Below the pieces are notes generated by a model that saw only the letters and a program-made list of their open reading frames with translations, searched no databases and was not told the origin of the DNA. From Pseudomonas sp. BN102 (GTDB lineage Bacteria > Pseudomonadota > Gammaproteobacteria > Pseudomonadales > Pseudomonadaceae): 46,543 nt of DNA. The stretch lies in NCBI RefSeq assembly GCF_029871245.1, contig NZ_SSON01000079.1, positions 1 through 46,543 of the forward strand. The letters run 5' to 3'. Shown piece after piece: positions 15,948-24,630 of the stretch. Every line of letters begins with the position of its first letter. The first letter of the stretch is position 1. Made by a program: the position numbers and the translations under genes.

Positions 15948-17831
15948 TCAGAAGGACAAGCCGACGCTGAGCGCGATGAAATCGCGATCGACGTTGGTGT
16001 TGTAATCGCCGCCGAAGAAATCGGTGTATGACAGGCTGGCGTTGTAGGTGTTGCGGTACTCGGCATCCACGCCCAGGCTGATGGCCTTGCTGCCTTCGTT
16101 GAAGCCCGGCTCGGGACCATAACCGTCAACATCGTGGGACCAGGCCAGGTTCGGCTTGAGCGTCACCGCCGGAATCAGGTCGGTGTATTCCCAGATCGCG
16201 CGTGCGCGATAGCCCCAGGAGGTGGTGGTGAGGAAACCCTTGTCGTTGCAGTTCTGCGGCGTGGCGGAGGTGGTGAGGCACAGGTTGTTGTCCGGGAGCA
16301 ACTCGCCTTGGCCGAACACCGCGTCGCGGCCATAGCGCAGGCCGCCTCGGCCTTCCAGATCCCCGACATGGACCATGCCGACTTCGCCGACCAGGGTCAG
16401 GCGGTCGGCGCCCATGACTTGATCGAAGAAGTGCACGGCGGTGATCTGCGCCTGGGTCACGGGTTTGCGTTGATAACCCTGCACCAGCGCATTGTTGGTG
16501 GCCTGATAAGCCCCCGAGGAGAGCAGCGGCGAGACGGCGGCGACGCCCGTGCCGGCGAGGAGCTGGTCGTTACCGTTGAGTTGCAGCGGCAGGTTGGGCC
16601 GGTAGCTGATTTCCCCGGACAAGGCAGTGCCGGTCGGCAGGGTGGTGGCGAAGCTCAGGCCATAGAGGCGGATATCCTCCGGGTAAGTCACCTGATACTG
16701 CGAGGTGCCGAGGCGATAGGCGCCGATCAACTGCTGGCCAATGGCCGAGCCGGCGACGCCGGCACATACTGCAGGGTCGACGATGCCCACGTTGGCGCAG
16801 AGCTGCGGGACGAAGGACAGGTCGGCGACGTTCGGGCTGGAGATCGAACTAACGTAGGGCTGACGGCTGTGATAGTTGAGGAAGTAGGCGCCGAATTCGG
16901 TATCCAGGCTGGGCACGAACCAGCGAAGGGCGGCGCCCCATTGGCCGCCATCGCGCGCATCGTCATCGGCAGCGCGCGGCACCTCGATGCCTTCCGCGCC
17001 CAGGCTGATGCCGAAGGGGCTGAGGGCGGCCTGGGCCAGCGGGTTGGCACTGAGATTCGGGCCGACCGGAAGGGGTTGGCAGCCATCGGCGACGAAATCG
17101 CTTTGCGAAAAGAAGGTGCCGCAGTTGTCCACCACGGTCTGCTGCCAATCCAACTGGTAGAAGGCCTCGGCCGTCAGGTTCTCGGTCAGGTTCTGCGACA
17201 GGTAGAACATATTGACCGGGATCAGGCCTTCCTTGATCTCGGCACCGGGGCGGCGGAAGGCGGACACGTCCACCGGGTTGATGCTGTTGATCCCGCCCTG
17301 GATAAAGGTGCTCTCGCCCCAACTGACCACCTGCTTGCCCAAGCGCACGATGCCGGGTAGTTCGCCGATCACGTAGTTGTGATAGACGAAGGCATCCAGC
17401 AACTCGGCGCCAGATGACTTGGCGCCTTCCTTGCGGCCGCTGTCGTCGATGTCCTTGAACAGGCGGCTCTCGTCCTTCAACTCGAAGTCGTACCAGTACT
17501 TGCCACGCACGAAGAGCCCGGTCTCGCCGTACTTCAGCTCGAGGTCGTGGATGCCCTTGAAGATCTTCGAGAAGGTCTCCCCCTTCTTGAAGTTCAGTCG
17601 GCCGTCGTCCGTGACGCTGGCATCGCCCTTGCCGCCGTTGGTGGCGCCGATCAGCTCGGGATCGGCGCCACGCAGTGCCCAGCTGGCGCCGACGCTGAGC
17701 GAGGAGTCGAATTGCCCTTCGATCTCACCGAGGTTGAAGTTCAGGCCGAACGCTGGCGTGGCCAGGCTGCCGGCCAGCGCAGTGGCCAGCGGTAGGCGGG
17801 CGTGCCGCCAGGTAAATCGCGTGTTGCTCAT
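15948..17831 (-). CDS. DUF1302 family outer-membrane beta-barrel protein
   Basis: A 627-residue protein with a signal peptide (ATALAGSLATPAFG, cleavage near residue 29) and the DUF1302 opening FNLGEIEGQFDSSLSVGASW. It has many alternating strands (GLFVRGKYWYDFELKDESRL, WGESTFIQGGINSINPVDVS) and ends in phenylalanine (ALSVGLSF), as outer-membrane barrels do. DUF1302 proteins are repeatedly found with DUF1329 in clusters for degrading steroids, polycyclic or other hydrophobic compounds. The ribosome site is AGAGGTAGCG. The gene starts 117 bases after the ligase stop, in the same direction. Confidence 0.86.
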   Translation of the reverse strand: MSNTRFTWRHARLPLATALAGSLATPAFGLNFNLGEIEGQFDSSLSVGASWALRGADPELIGATNGGKGDASVTDDGRLNFKKGETFSKIFKGIHDLELKYGETGLFVRGKYWYDFELKDESRLFKDIDDSGRKEGAKSSGAELLDAFVYHNYVIGELPGIVRLGKQVVSWGESTFIQGGINSINPVDVSAFRRPGAEIKEGLIPVNMFYLSQNLTENLTAEAFYQLDWQQTVVDNCGTFFSQSDFVADGCQPLPVGPNLSANPLAQAALSPFGISLGAEGIEVPRAADDDARDGGQWGAALRWFVPSLDTEFGAYFLNYHSRQPYVSSISSPNVADLSFVPQLCANVGIVDPAVCAGVAGSAIGQQLIGAYRLGTSQYQVTYPEDIRLYGLSFATTLPTGTALSGEISYRPNLPLQLNGNDQLLAGTGVAAVSPLLSSGAYQATNNALVQGYQRKPVTQAQITAVHFFDQVMGADRLTLVGEVGMVHVGDLEGRGGLRYGRDAVFGQGELLPDNNLCLTTSATPQNCNDKGFLTTTSWGYRARAIWEYTDLIPAVTLKPNLAWSHDVDGYGPEPGFNEGSKAISLGVDAEYRNTYNASLSYTDFFGGDYNTNVDRDFIALSVGLSF

Positions 17832-17948
17832 GTTCGCTACCTCTTGTTGTTGTTTTGCACGCTGACTGACAGGGATTTGCGGTACTGACTCCGGTGCTAA
17901 AGGAGGAGCTGACGGGTTTGCATAGGCGCTGCGTCGACTTTGGTATTG

Positions 17949-19892
17949 CTACTGACTAGGGGAATGACCGAGCGTGGAGGTCGATGCGGTTGATGGCAGC
18001 CACTCGACTTGAAAGCTGTACCGCCCCAGACGAGAGGCCAAGGTTTCCTGGTTGGCGCAGCCTCGGATGCAGGCGACCAGTCCACGGCGACTGTCTTGAA
18101 CGACCTCCACCGCAACGTCCGACAGCGCCAGGTGTTCGACTTCCTGAAGGACCACCCTGACGACTTCCTGCTGCTGCAAGGCAGGCTTGAAAATCTTGCC
18201 CACGGCAGTCAGTGGCAGGGCATCGAGTAATTCGATGCGTTTGGGAACGGCGGCCCGCTCGCTGATGTTGCGATTGGCGAACTCCTGCAGTTCTTCCACA
18301 GTGCAAGCCTGCCCCTGGTGCAGTTGGACATAGGCCACAGGAACCTCACCCGAGTAGGCGTCCGGGCTGCCCACTGCCGCGGCCATTGCGACCGCTGGAT
18401 GGGCCTGCAGAGCCTCCTCGATCTGCTTGGGATCGATGTTGTGGCCGCCGCGGATGATCAGTTCCTTCTTGCGCCCGGTCAGCCAGAAGTAGCCCTGCTC
18501 GTCCTGGCGACCCAGATCACCCGTATTCAGCCAGCGCTGACCGTTGATATCGATCCACACGCCCTGGTTATGGCTCTCCTCCAGATAACCATCGAACAGG
18601 TTCGGACCGCTGATCGTGATCAGGCCGATCTCATCCGCGTTGGCGTCGCGCAGGTACTCTCCAGCGTCATTGAGCAAGACCGCGCGCATATCCTGGTAGG
18701 CGATCCGTATCCCGATGGAACCAACGTGGCGCTCGCCATGGGGAGGATTGACCGAGGAAGCACAGGCGCCTTCGGTAAGGCCGTAGCCTTCGAGGATCTT
18801 CACCCCGGTCCGCTGCTCGAACTCTCGGAAGAGCTCAACTGGCATCGGTGCGGCGCCACACAATGCATAGCGCAGGCTGGACAGATCGCGGCCCGACAAC
18901 TCGGTCTGCAGTAGCGCGGCATAAACGGTGGGAACGGCGGAGAAGAAGTTGATGCCGAAGTGCTCCACCATCTCTCCGAATCGGGCGATCACACCCTCGC
19001 CGCGGTAGCCTTGCGGTGTGCCGAGGATCACATGGTCGCCCTGGGTCCAGGGCATCAGACCCGTTACCAGTTGTCCGTTGACGTGGAACAGCGGCAATCC
19101 GCAGAAAATGACCTGGCTGCTGTTACGTGGTGCCAGGTGGGCAGCCATGGCCCAGGCGTTGAACACCTCAGAACCATGAGTGCGGGTGGCGATCTTGGGC
19201 AGCCCGGTCGTGCCGCCGGTGCAGAAGAAAGAGGAACGCTCCTCGGGACGGATTTGCCGGCCGCTCTTGAGGTGTGTGCCGGGCTGCGCGTCCATCAACG
19301 CGCGCAACTCATGAATCGCGGCACCCCTGTGCAGTTCACGTTCCTCCTCTGCCAGGGAGCGGAGGGTTTCGCCTTGAGCTTTGCCGACATAAGGCTCCAT
19401 GCCGACCCAGACGATGTGGCGGACCTCAGGCAGTCGATCCAGTTGCGAGGCCAGCTTGGGCCAAAGGTCGCTACCCGGCGTCGGCGCCAAGGTCACGACC
19501 ACGGATGCCTTGGCGGCCTGCAGCAAGCTGGCGATCTGCCCGGCCTCCAGCAGCGGATTGATCGCCATGACGATGCCCGCCGCCTCGCCACCCCAGATGG
19601 TGAAGTGGGTCTCCGGCAGGTTGGGCAGGATGAAGGCGATCACTTCGCCGGGCGTAATGCCCAGGTCATGGAAGGCATTCGCTGCGCGGGTGATATCCGC
19701 GAAGAGCTCGGAATAGCTCCAGTCGTGGGTTTTCCTGAAGTATGTGGCATCGGCGAAGAAGCTCAGCGCGGGCGCATCCGGGGTGCGCTCGGCGGTGCGT
19801 CTCAGTGCTTCATAAGTACTGGAAGCCAGATCACGCTCCGATAAGGGGACCAGTTCGAGCTCCTTGATGTCGTTCAGGCACTGCACGGTCAT
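17949..19892 (-). CDS. acyl-CoA synthetase (AMP-forming ligase)
   Basis: This 647-residue adenylate-forming enzyme should activate a carboxylic acid to its CoA thioester using ATP, in the cytoplasm. Motifs in order are the phosphate-binding loop CTGGTTGLPK at 224-233, YGLTEG at 370-375, NTGDLG at 456-461, the hinge region GRKKELIIRGGHNI at 473-486, and the catalytic lysine K566 in LTAVGKIFK. About 80 residues follow that lysine, longer than in many ligases; I recall a group of about 630-residue acyl-CoA synthetases with such a tail. The ATG shares one base with the upstream hydrolase stop (TGATG), so translation is coupled. The acid could be a side chain or a ring-cleavage product. Confidence 0.9.
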   Translation of the reverse strand: MTVQCLNDIKELELVPLSERDLASSTYEALRRTAERTPDAPALSFFADATYFRKTHDWSYSELFADITRAANAFHDLGITPGEVIAFILPNLPETHFTIWGGEAAGIVMAINPLLEAGQIASLLQAAKASVVVTLAPTPGSDLWPKLASQLDRLPEVRHIVWVGMEPYVGKAQGETLRSLAEEERELHRGAAIHELRALMDAQPGTHLKSGRQIRPEERSSFFCTGGTTGLPKIATRTHGSEVFNAWAMAAHLAPRNSSQVIFCGLPLFHVNGQLVTGLMPWTQGDHVILGTPQGYRGEGVIARFGEMVEHFGINFFSAVPTVYAALLQTELSGRDLSSLRYALCGAAPMPVELFREFEQRTGVKILEGYGLTEGACASSVNPPHGERHVGSIGIRIAYQDMRAVLLNDAGEYLRDANADEIGLITISGPNLFDGYLEESHNQGVWIDINGQRWLNTGDLGRQDEQGYFWLTGRKKELIIRGGHNIDPKQIEEALQAHPAVAMAAAVGSPDAYSGEVPVAYVQLHQGQACTVEELQEFANRNISERAAVPKRIELLDALPLTAVGKIFKPALQQQEVVRVVLQEVEHLALSDVAVEVVQDSRRGLVACIRGCANQETLASRLGRYSFQVEWLPSTASTSTLGHSPSQ

Positions 19893-20848
19893 CAGGCTTC
19901 CTCCACGACTCGGTTACGTTGCACACCCAGGTCGATCACGCCATCCGCGCTGCAAATGCGCGCTTCGACCACGTCGCCAGGCTTGAGGTATTGCGGCCGG
20001 CTCTCCTGGGCCTTGAGGAACATTTGCCATTTGGTGGCTTCCGGCAGCAGGGCCGCGATACGTTGTTTGGCGGGGGAGGGAATCGACAGGGCACAACCCG
20101 CCGGAGTGCCTGTGGCGATCAGGTCACCGGGGGCGAGATCTTGCACGGAGGAGAGTTCGGTCAGGGTTTCAGCGGGGCCGTAGACCAGGTTGGCCGTGCT
20201 GTCGCTCTGACGCACCTGGCCATTGACCGTCAGACGCAATTGCAGGTCCTTCAGGTAATGCATGTCCTTGGTATCCAGCAGGCAAAGGTAGGGGCCGACT
20301 GGGCCGAAGGTGCGGAAGCTCTTGCCCTTGTAGAACTGCATCTGGGGAATCTGGATGTCGCGGGCCGAGTAGTCGTTGACGATGACGACACCGGCGATGA
20401 ACTCATGCAGGTTGGCGTCGGTAACGGCGACGGCGCTGTTGATCGCGCGCTTCATCACCAGCCCAAGTTCGATCTCGTAGTCCAGGAATCGCACGTTGCG
20501 CGGCTTGATCAGGTCGCTGTCCGCCGCCACCAGGCAACTCGTCGCCTTGGTGAAGATCATGTTGTACTTCTTCGCGTCAGGGTCCATGCCCGACTCGATC
20601 ATGTGCTGACGGTAGTTGGCGCCCTGGCAGACGAACTGCTGGTTACGGGTCAGCGGCGACAGGAGTTTCACCTCGCCCTCATCCAACTCCGTGCCTCTCA
20701 CTTGAGCGAGCTCGTCGATGCTGTTCTGGCGAATGAAGTCACCGGTGGTTTCAAAGGTACCGGGGACGACTGTGATACGGCCCTGGCGTATCACGCCCCA
20801 GTGGATACCGTTCTGATATTCAAAGCGGACTACATGTACAGCAGACAT
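19892..20848 (-). CDS. fumarylacetoacetate hydrolase-family protein (copy 1)
   Basis: The 318-residue protein carries the FAH-family metal site: RFLDYEIELGLVMKR and IVNDYSARDIQIPQ, with KSFRTFGPVGPYL and the closing GDLIATGTPAGC. Such enzymes hydrolyse acylpyruvates or 2-oxo-dienoates after ring cleavage. I chose ATG 20848 because CCAGGAG precedes it. The same frame stays open upstream to an ATG at 21013, which would add 55 residues with a twin-arginine leader (GRRDVLKAGALIAGGSLVYS); that ATG has no clear ribosome site. It follows the dioxygenase gene and overlaps the ligase by one base. It is a paralogue of the hydrolase at 29656. Confidence 0.87.
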   Translation of the reverse strand: MSAVHVVRFEYQNGIHWGVIRQGRITVVPGTFETTGDFIRQNSIDELAQVRGTELDEGEVKLLSPLTRNQQFVCQGANYRQHMIESGMDPDAKKYNMIFTKATSCLVAADSDLIKPRNVRFLDYEIELGLVMKRAINSAVAVTDANLHEFIAGVVIVNDYSARDIQIPQMQFYKGKSFRTFGPVGPYLCLLDTKDMHYLKDLQLRLTVNGQVRQSDSTANLVYGPAETLTELSSVQDLAPGDLIATGTPAGCALSIPSPAKQRIAALLPEATKWQMFLKAQESRPQYLKPGDVVEARICSADGVIDLGVQRNRVVEEA

Positions 20849-21023
20849 TGAAGGCACTCCTGGAGCAGCGTCTATTCCACGCTCGGTGGCGCGAGGACTT
20901 TGGTGTTGTTCTGAATCTGGGACGGCAAGGCTGTAGACCAGCGAGCCGCCGGCGATCAAAGCGCCGGCTTTGAGCACATCCCGCCGGCCTAGCCTGGTTG
21001 AATTGCCTGACATGGCGGCAGCT

Positions 21024-22112
21024 CTACCCGAACATCCGCATGAGGGTTATCAGCTTGCGCAGCGACAGGTCCGGGCTGCGTCGCAGGTTGCGGTACAGCG
21101 CGCGCAGACTGGCCAGGCCCAGAGTGGGCTTGGTGAAACTCTTGGGCATGCGTTGCCCCCACTGCGCCATGGCCTCGGGGCTGACGAAATGAATGCCAGT
21201 GGGCTCTGTGGCGGTGAAGATGTCGCCGTCGCAGTAATGCTCGTGCTTGTCGCCCCAGGGGTCCTGCCAGTAATCGAAGATCTGGCTGCCCAGGATGTGG
21301 CGGCCGATTCCCCAGGCGTGACGCCAGCCCCGCTCTCGCAGGACGCGCTGTCCCATACCCACTGCATCGGCATCCACGACCTCGTAAGCGCTGTGGCTAT
21401 AGGTCGCCATGAAGCCTTGGGCGATGGCGAGGGTATGGTGATCGGCGGGAGTCTCACCGAGGTCCAGGCGCAGGAACGTGACGATGGGCGAGCCATCCGG
21501 GAGCACCTGTACGTCGCTGGGAATGAACCCCAAATGCTGCGTGTACCAGGCACAGGTCGCTTGGTAGTCAGCGACTTCCACAACGACATGGCCGAGCTTG
21601 AGGACTTCCGGCGGCGCTACCGGCGGTCGCTGAGTGCTGTTGACTCGCGGATGCTCGACCAGATTCAGCAGAAGGGCGGCTCTATGCGGCAGAGGTTCAC
21701 AAGCGGCCTGTCCGTGGATGGCTTCAACAAGGAAGCCGGAGGGATCAACCAGTCTGACCTGCTTTCCGCCACCCGGATGCATGCACGCTTCGACGGAAGA
21801 GGCTCCGCTGAGCTGGCTCAGGCGGTCCAGGTCATCCAGGCTGCGCACCTCCAGTCCGAAACCGAGAAAACGCGCCTGCGCCGCGCGATGGATGCGGTAG
21901 CAGTAGGGTGAAGGTTCGGCCGCACGGAGATAGAGCGTATCGGCATCCCGATGGCTGACCGTCAGACCGAAGTCGGTCAGGAAGCGTGCCACCTCATCGA
22001 GGTCAGGACGCTCGAAGATCAGGTGAGCAAGGCGTTGAGCCTTGACCGTGGGGACGGGATGACGGGCCGGTTGTAGTGTCGCCAGCCGGGGCATTTCAGT
22101 TCTGCTGCTCAT
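21024..22112 (-). CDS. extradiol dioxygenase of the VOC superfamily (copy 1)
   Basis: The 362-residue protein has two repeated vicinal-oxygen-chelate modules, like type I extradiol enzymes. Three Fe(II) ligands are visible in module 2: H175 (LKLGHVVVEV), H240 (YSHSAYEV) and E291 (HEHYCDGD). A run FDYWQDPWGD precedes the glutamate, as in catechol/biphenyl-diol dioxygenases. The residues fit O2-dependent meta-cleavage of a catecholic or hydroquinone-type ring. It is the first structural gene of the leftward operon. The ribosome site before ATG 22112 is weak. A paralogue with the same ligand set lies at 28492. Confidence 0.86.
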   Translation of the reverse strand: MSSRTEMPRLATLQPARHPVPTVKAQRLAHLIFERPDLDEVARFLTDFGLTVSHRDADTLYLRAAEPSPYCYRIHRAAQARFLGFGLEVRSLDDLDRLSQLSGASSVEACMHPGGGKQVRLVDPSGFLVEAIHGQAACEPLPHRAALLLNLVEHPRVNSTQRPPVAPPEVLKLGHVVVEVADYQATCAWYTQHLGFIPSDVQVLPDGSPIVTFLRLDLGETPADHHTLAIAQGFMATYSHSAYEVVDADAVGMGQRVLRERGWRHAWGIGRHILGSQIFDYWQDPWGDKHEHYCDGDIFTATEPTGIHFVSPEAMAQWGQRMPKSFTKPTLGLASLRALYRNLRRSPDLSLRKLITLMRMFG

Positions 22113-22152
22113 TGTTCTTGTTGTCCGGTTTTTTGGAGCAAAGCCGATCCCG

Positions 22153-22174
22153 CACCCCTGAAATGCCAGGGGTG
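22153..22174. promoter_or_regulatory. inverted repeat between tetR and the dioxygenase gene
   Basis: CACCCCTG at 22153-22160 pairs exactly with CAGGGGTG at 22167-22174 across a 6-base centre. It lies in the 87-base gap before the first dioxygenase. No T-run follows on the minus strand, so an operator or an RNA hairpin tuning read-through from tetR are both possible. Confidence 0.4.
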
Positions 22175-22199
22175 TTATTGGGTTGAGTCGGTTACGAGA

Positions 22200-22838
22200 T
22201 CAGTCGAGGGCAGGAAGTGCCGGCAATTCTTCGGTCGCCAACGCACGAGCCTCCTCTGGCGGCACACCCAACGCTCGGAGCACTAGCTCGGCTGTGTCAG
22301 AGCCGGATTCGCGCCACGTCTTGTGCCCTTCCAGCACCAGGAAAATCGAGCCCAGGACGCTGCTCGAAATCAGTGTCATGACTGAGAGCAATTGCTCCTG
22401 CTGAAACGTGTATCGCCCACTGGAGAGCCCGTTCAGGAGGTCTGTAGTCGCTTGGCTGGCGAACATTTCGCGCAGCGACGTATTGCTCATGGCGAACTTA
22501 TGGATGAACGCCCCCCACTGGGAGTCCTCGTGAGCGCGACGGATGAAGAATCGAATGCCGTTGGCAAGGCGTTGAGCCGGGTCGGAGAGGGTGTCGAAGC
22601 TCTTCTTGACACGTTCATGCATCTCCTTTGCGAGGTGGCCGGCGACCGTCTCGAACACACTCTCCATGCTCTCGACGTTGCTATAGATCGTTCCGCGCGC
22701 GACTCCTGCCTCTTGCGCAAGGTCGAGGATGTTCACTTGGGAGGTGCCTTTTGCAGCGAACAGGCGAAAGGCGGCCTGATGAATGCGGCGCTGTGTCGGA
22801 TTCAGGGATTCCACGCTTTTTTCTCCAGGATTGCTCAT
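22200..22838 (-). CDS. TetR-family transcriptional regulator (copy 1)
   Basis: A 212-residue one-component repressor. The N-terminal helix-turn-helix is clear: RRIHQAAFRLFAAKGTSQVN, then DLAQEAGVARGTIYSNV at about residues 30-50. The C-terminal ligand domain is all-helical. The ATG at 22838 has no Shine-Dalgarno sequence; a GTG at 22853 would add five residues. A good promoter (minus-35 TTGACG, 17-base spacer, minus-10 TTCAAT) ends 6 bases before the ATG, so the mRNA may be leaderless. A palindrome lies inside that promoter and again before the reductase gene at 23177. It therefore probably represses itself and the rightward arm, and possibly the leftward operon that follows it. Confidence 0.88.
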   Translation of the reverse strand: MSNPGEKSVESLNPTQRRIHQAAFRLFAAKGTSQVNILDLAQEAGVARGTIYSNVESMESVFETVAGHLAKEMHERVKKSFDTLSDPAQRLANGIRFFIRRAHEDSQWGAFIHKFAMSNTSLREMFASQATTDLLNGLSSGRYTFQQEQLLSVMTLISSSVLGSIFLVLEGHKTWRESGSDTAELVLRALGVPPEEARALATEELPALPALD

Positions 22839-22844
22839 GGTGAG

Positions 22845-22873
22845 ATTGAACACGCGTGTTCTGTCTGCGTCAA
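22845..22873 (-). promoter_or_regulatory. tetR promoter with embedded palindromic operator
   Basis: On the minus strand TTGACG (22868-22873) and TTCAAT (22845-22850) are 17 bases apart. The perfect 14-base palindrome GAACACGCGTGTTC at 22848-22861 covers the end of the spacer and part of the minus-10 box. The same palindrome recurs at 23000-23013, which supports its being the TetR operator. Confidence 0.7.
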
Positions 22874-22988
22874 CATGGTTTTTGAATAGAGAACCTGACT
22901 TTCAATGTTGAGAATGTTCTAAGCCCTGGTAGACGAGGCACCATGAGCGAATCAGCAGGGTTGGTGAATGTCTATGAGGTCCTGCATA

Positions 22989-23016
22989 TTGACTTGAGTG
23001 AACACGCGTGTTCAGC
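22989..23016 (+). promoter_or_regulatory. rightward promoter with second copy of the operator
   Basis: TTGACT at 22989-22994 is followed by TGAACACGCGTGTTCA at 22999-23014, a 16-base perfect palindrome with the same 14-base core as at 22848. The minus-10 would be TTCAGC or TCAGCT, 16-17 bases from the minus-35, so the operator again fills the spacer. It faces the reductase gene at 23177, leaving a leader of about 150 bases. Confidence 0.65.
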
Positions 23017-23176
23017 TCTTGGCGTTTTCTGGCTCACCCATCGACTGAGCCACCCGGCCGGCGGGTCGATGCGAACCATCTTGACCTCCAGGCTGCAGGC
23101 TGGACGTACCTCAGAGGGGCAAAAAGCCCAAAGGAGCACCGTGCTTGCCGACTTTTCATCTGCTGAAGGACAGAAC

Positions 23177-24412
23177 ATGACCAGCTCAAAGCTCTTCGAA
23201 CCGCTGCGATTGCCCAATGGCGCGGTGATTCCAAACCGAATCGCCAAGGCTGCCATGGAGGAAAACCTGGCCGATGCGGATCATGCACCGGGAGAAGGGC
23301 TGGTCAGACTCTATCGGCGTTGGGCGGAAGGCGGGGCTGGTCTGATCATCACCGGCAACGTTATGGTCGATCGCCATGCCTTGACCGGACCGGCTGGGGT
23401 GGTGCTCGAGGACGATAGGCACCTCGGCCGATTCAGGCTGTGGGCGGATGCTTGCCGCAGTCGTGGAGCCCAGGCTTGGATGCAGATCAATCATCCGGGG
23501 CGGCAGGTTCTGGCCGCCCTTGGACAGCCGGCGCGGGGACCTTCCGCAGTTGCCGTCGACATCCCCGGGCTGTCCAAGGCCTTTGCGCAGCCCAGGGCCT
23601 TGGGCGAGCAGGAGATCGAGGAGCTGATCGAGCGCTATGCCCATACGGCAGCACTGGCCGAGCGTGCCGGATTCACCGGCGTTGAAGTTCATGCCGCCCA
23701 CGGCTACCTGTTCAGCCAATTCCTATCGCCCTTGACCAACTGGCGCAGCGACCGCTGGGGCGGCAGCCTGGAAAATCGAGCACAGATCCTCCTGCGAGCC
23801 GTCGACACGATACGTCAGCGAGTGGCGTCGACCTTTTGCGTCGCTGTGAAGCTCAACTCGGCGGACTTTCAGCGCGGCGGATTCGATGCCGAGGATGCGG
23901 CTCGGGTGGTGGAAATGCTCAATGCCAAGGCCGTCGACCTGGTCGAGCTGTCAGGTGGCAGCTACGAAAGCCCAGCCATGCAGGGGCAAACCCGCGACGG
24001 CAGCCGCTTGGCTCGAGAGGCCTATTTTCTCGAGTTCGCGGAAAGAATCGGGGAAGTCGCGCACATGCCGTTGATGGTCACCGGCGGCGTGCGCCGAAAG
24101 GAGGTCGCGGAGCGAGTGGTGGGCGGTTCGGTGTCGGTGGTTGGGCTCGCCACTGCGCTGGCTATCGAACCGACCCTGCCCAGCCAGTGGAAGGAGGGGC
24201 AAGACACTGAAGTGGAGCCCATCGTCGTCCGCTGGAAGAACAGGGCGCTGGCATCGCTTGCCGTGGCATCGGTGGTCAAGAAGCAACTCGGGTTATTGAG
24301 CCAGGGGAAACGAGCAAGCCCAAGGACTTCGCCGCTCATGGCGTTGATCGGCAACCAGCTGAAGTCCCGTCGTCAGGCGAAACGCTACAGGCAATGGATT
24401 GGCCAAGCCTAG
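23177..24412 (+). CDS. Old Yellow Enzyme-type NADH:flavin oxidoreductase
   Basis: The 411-residue FMN-dependent TIM-barrel protein has the family signatures SKLFEPLRLPNGAVIPNRIA, MQINHPGRQ, and VEVHAAHGYLFSQFLSP followed by NWRSDRWGGSLENR; LMVTGGVR carries the phosphate-binding end of the barrel. It probably reduces a C=C bond next to a carbonyl in a pathway intermediate. The 411-residue length lacks the second, FeS/FAD half of 2,4-dienoyl-CoA reductases. I chose ATG 23177 with AAGGA upstream; the frame is open further 5' but that region holds the operator. It is the first gene of the rightward arm; 218 bases without a gene separate it from the Mo enzyme. Confidence 0.88.
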   Translation: MTSSKLFEPLRLPNGAVIPNRIAKAAMEENLADADHAPGEGLVRLYRRWAEGGAGLIITGNVMVDRHALTGPAGVVLEDDRHLGRFRLWADACRSRGAQAWMQINHPGRQVLAALGQPARGPSAVAVDIPGLSKAFAQPRALGEQEIEELIERYAHTAALAERAGFTGVEVHAAHGYLFSQFLSPLTNWRSDRWGGSLENRAQILLRAVDTIRQRVASTFCVAVKLNSADFQRGGFDAEDAARVVEMLNAKAVDLVELSGGSYESPAMQGQTRDGSRLAREAYFLEFAERIGEVAHMPLMVTGGVRRKEVAERVVGGSVSVVGLATALAIEPTLPSQWKEGQDTEVEPIVVRWKNRALASLAVASVVKKQLGLLSQGKRASPRTSPLMALIGNQLKSRRQAKRYRQWIGQA

Positions 24413-24630
24413 TGGGCACTCGAAACACCCGGTTCCATCTGTTCCAACCCGTCGGGAGTTGATGCGTTCTCAAGCAATCAACCCAGGGAGCCGGCCCTCT
24501 CCGGCTTGTGAGCCCTGCTGGCGGACGGCAATCGCCGGATGGAGGGAGCCGACCCTGAAACAGGACGCACTGGCACCGAGAAGTCGTCCTGACGTAGTGC
24601 CTCGAAACCCCAACACCAGTGGCAACCTGA

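Noticed and set aside
16134-17360. 408-codon plus-strand open frame opposite the DUF1302 gene
   Set aside because: It is antisense to a well-recognised outer-membrane protein, has unlike-protein composition and arises from GC-rich codon bias.
17949-18200. long C-terminal tail on the acyl-CoA synthetase as a novel fusion
   Set aside because: I recall other acyl-CoA synthetases of about 630 residues with a similar tail, so it is probably a family trait.
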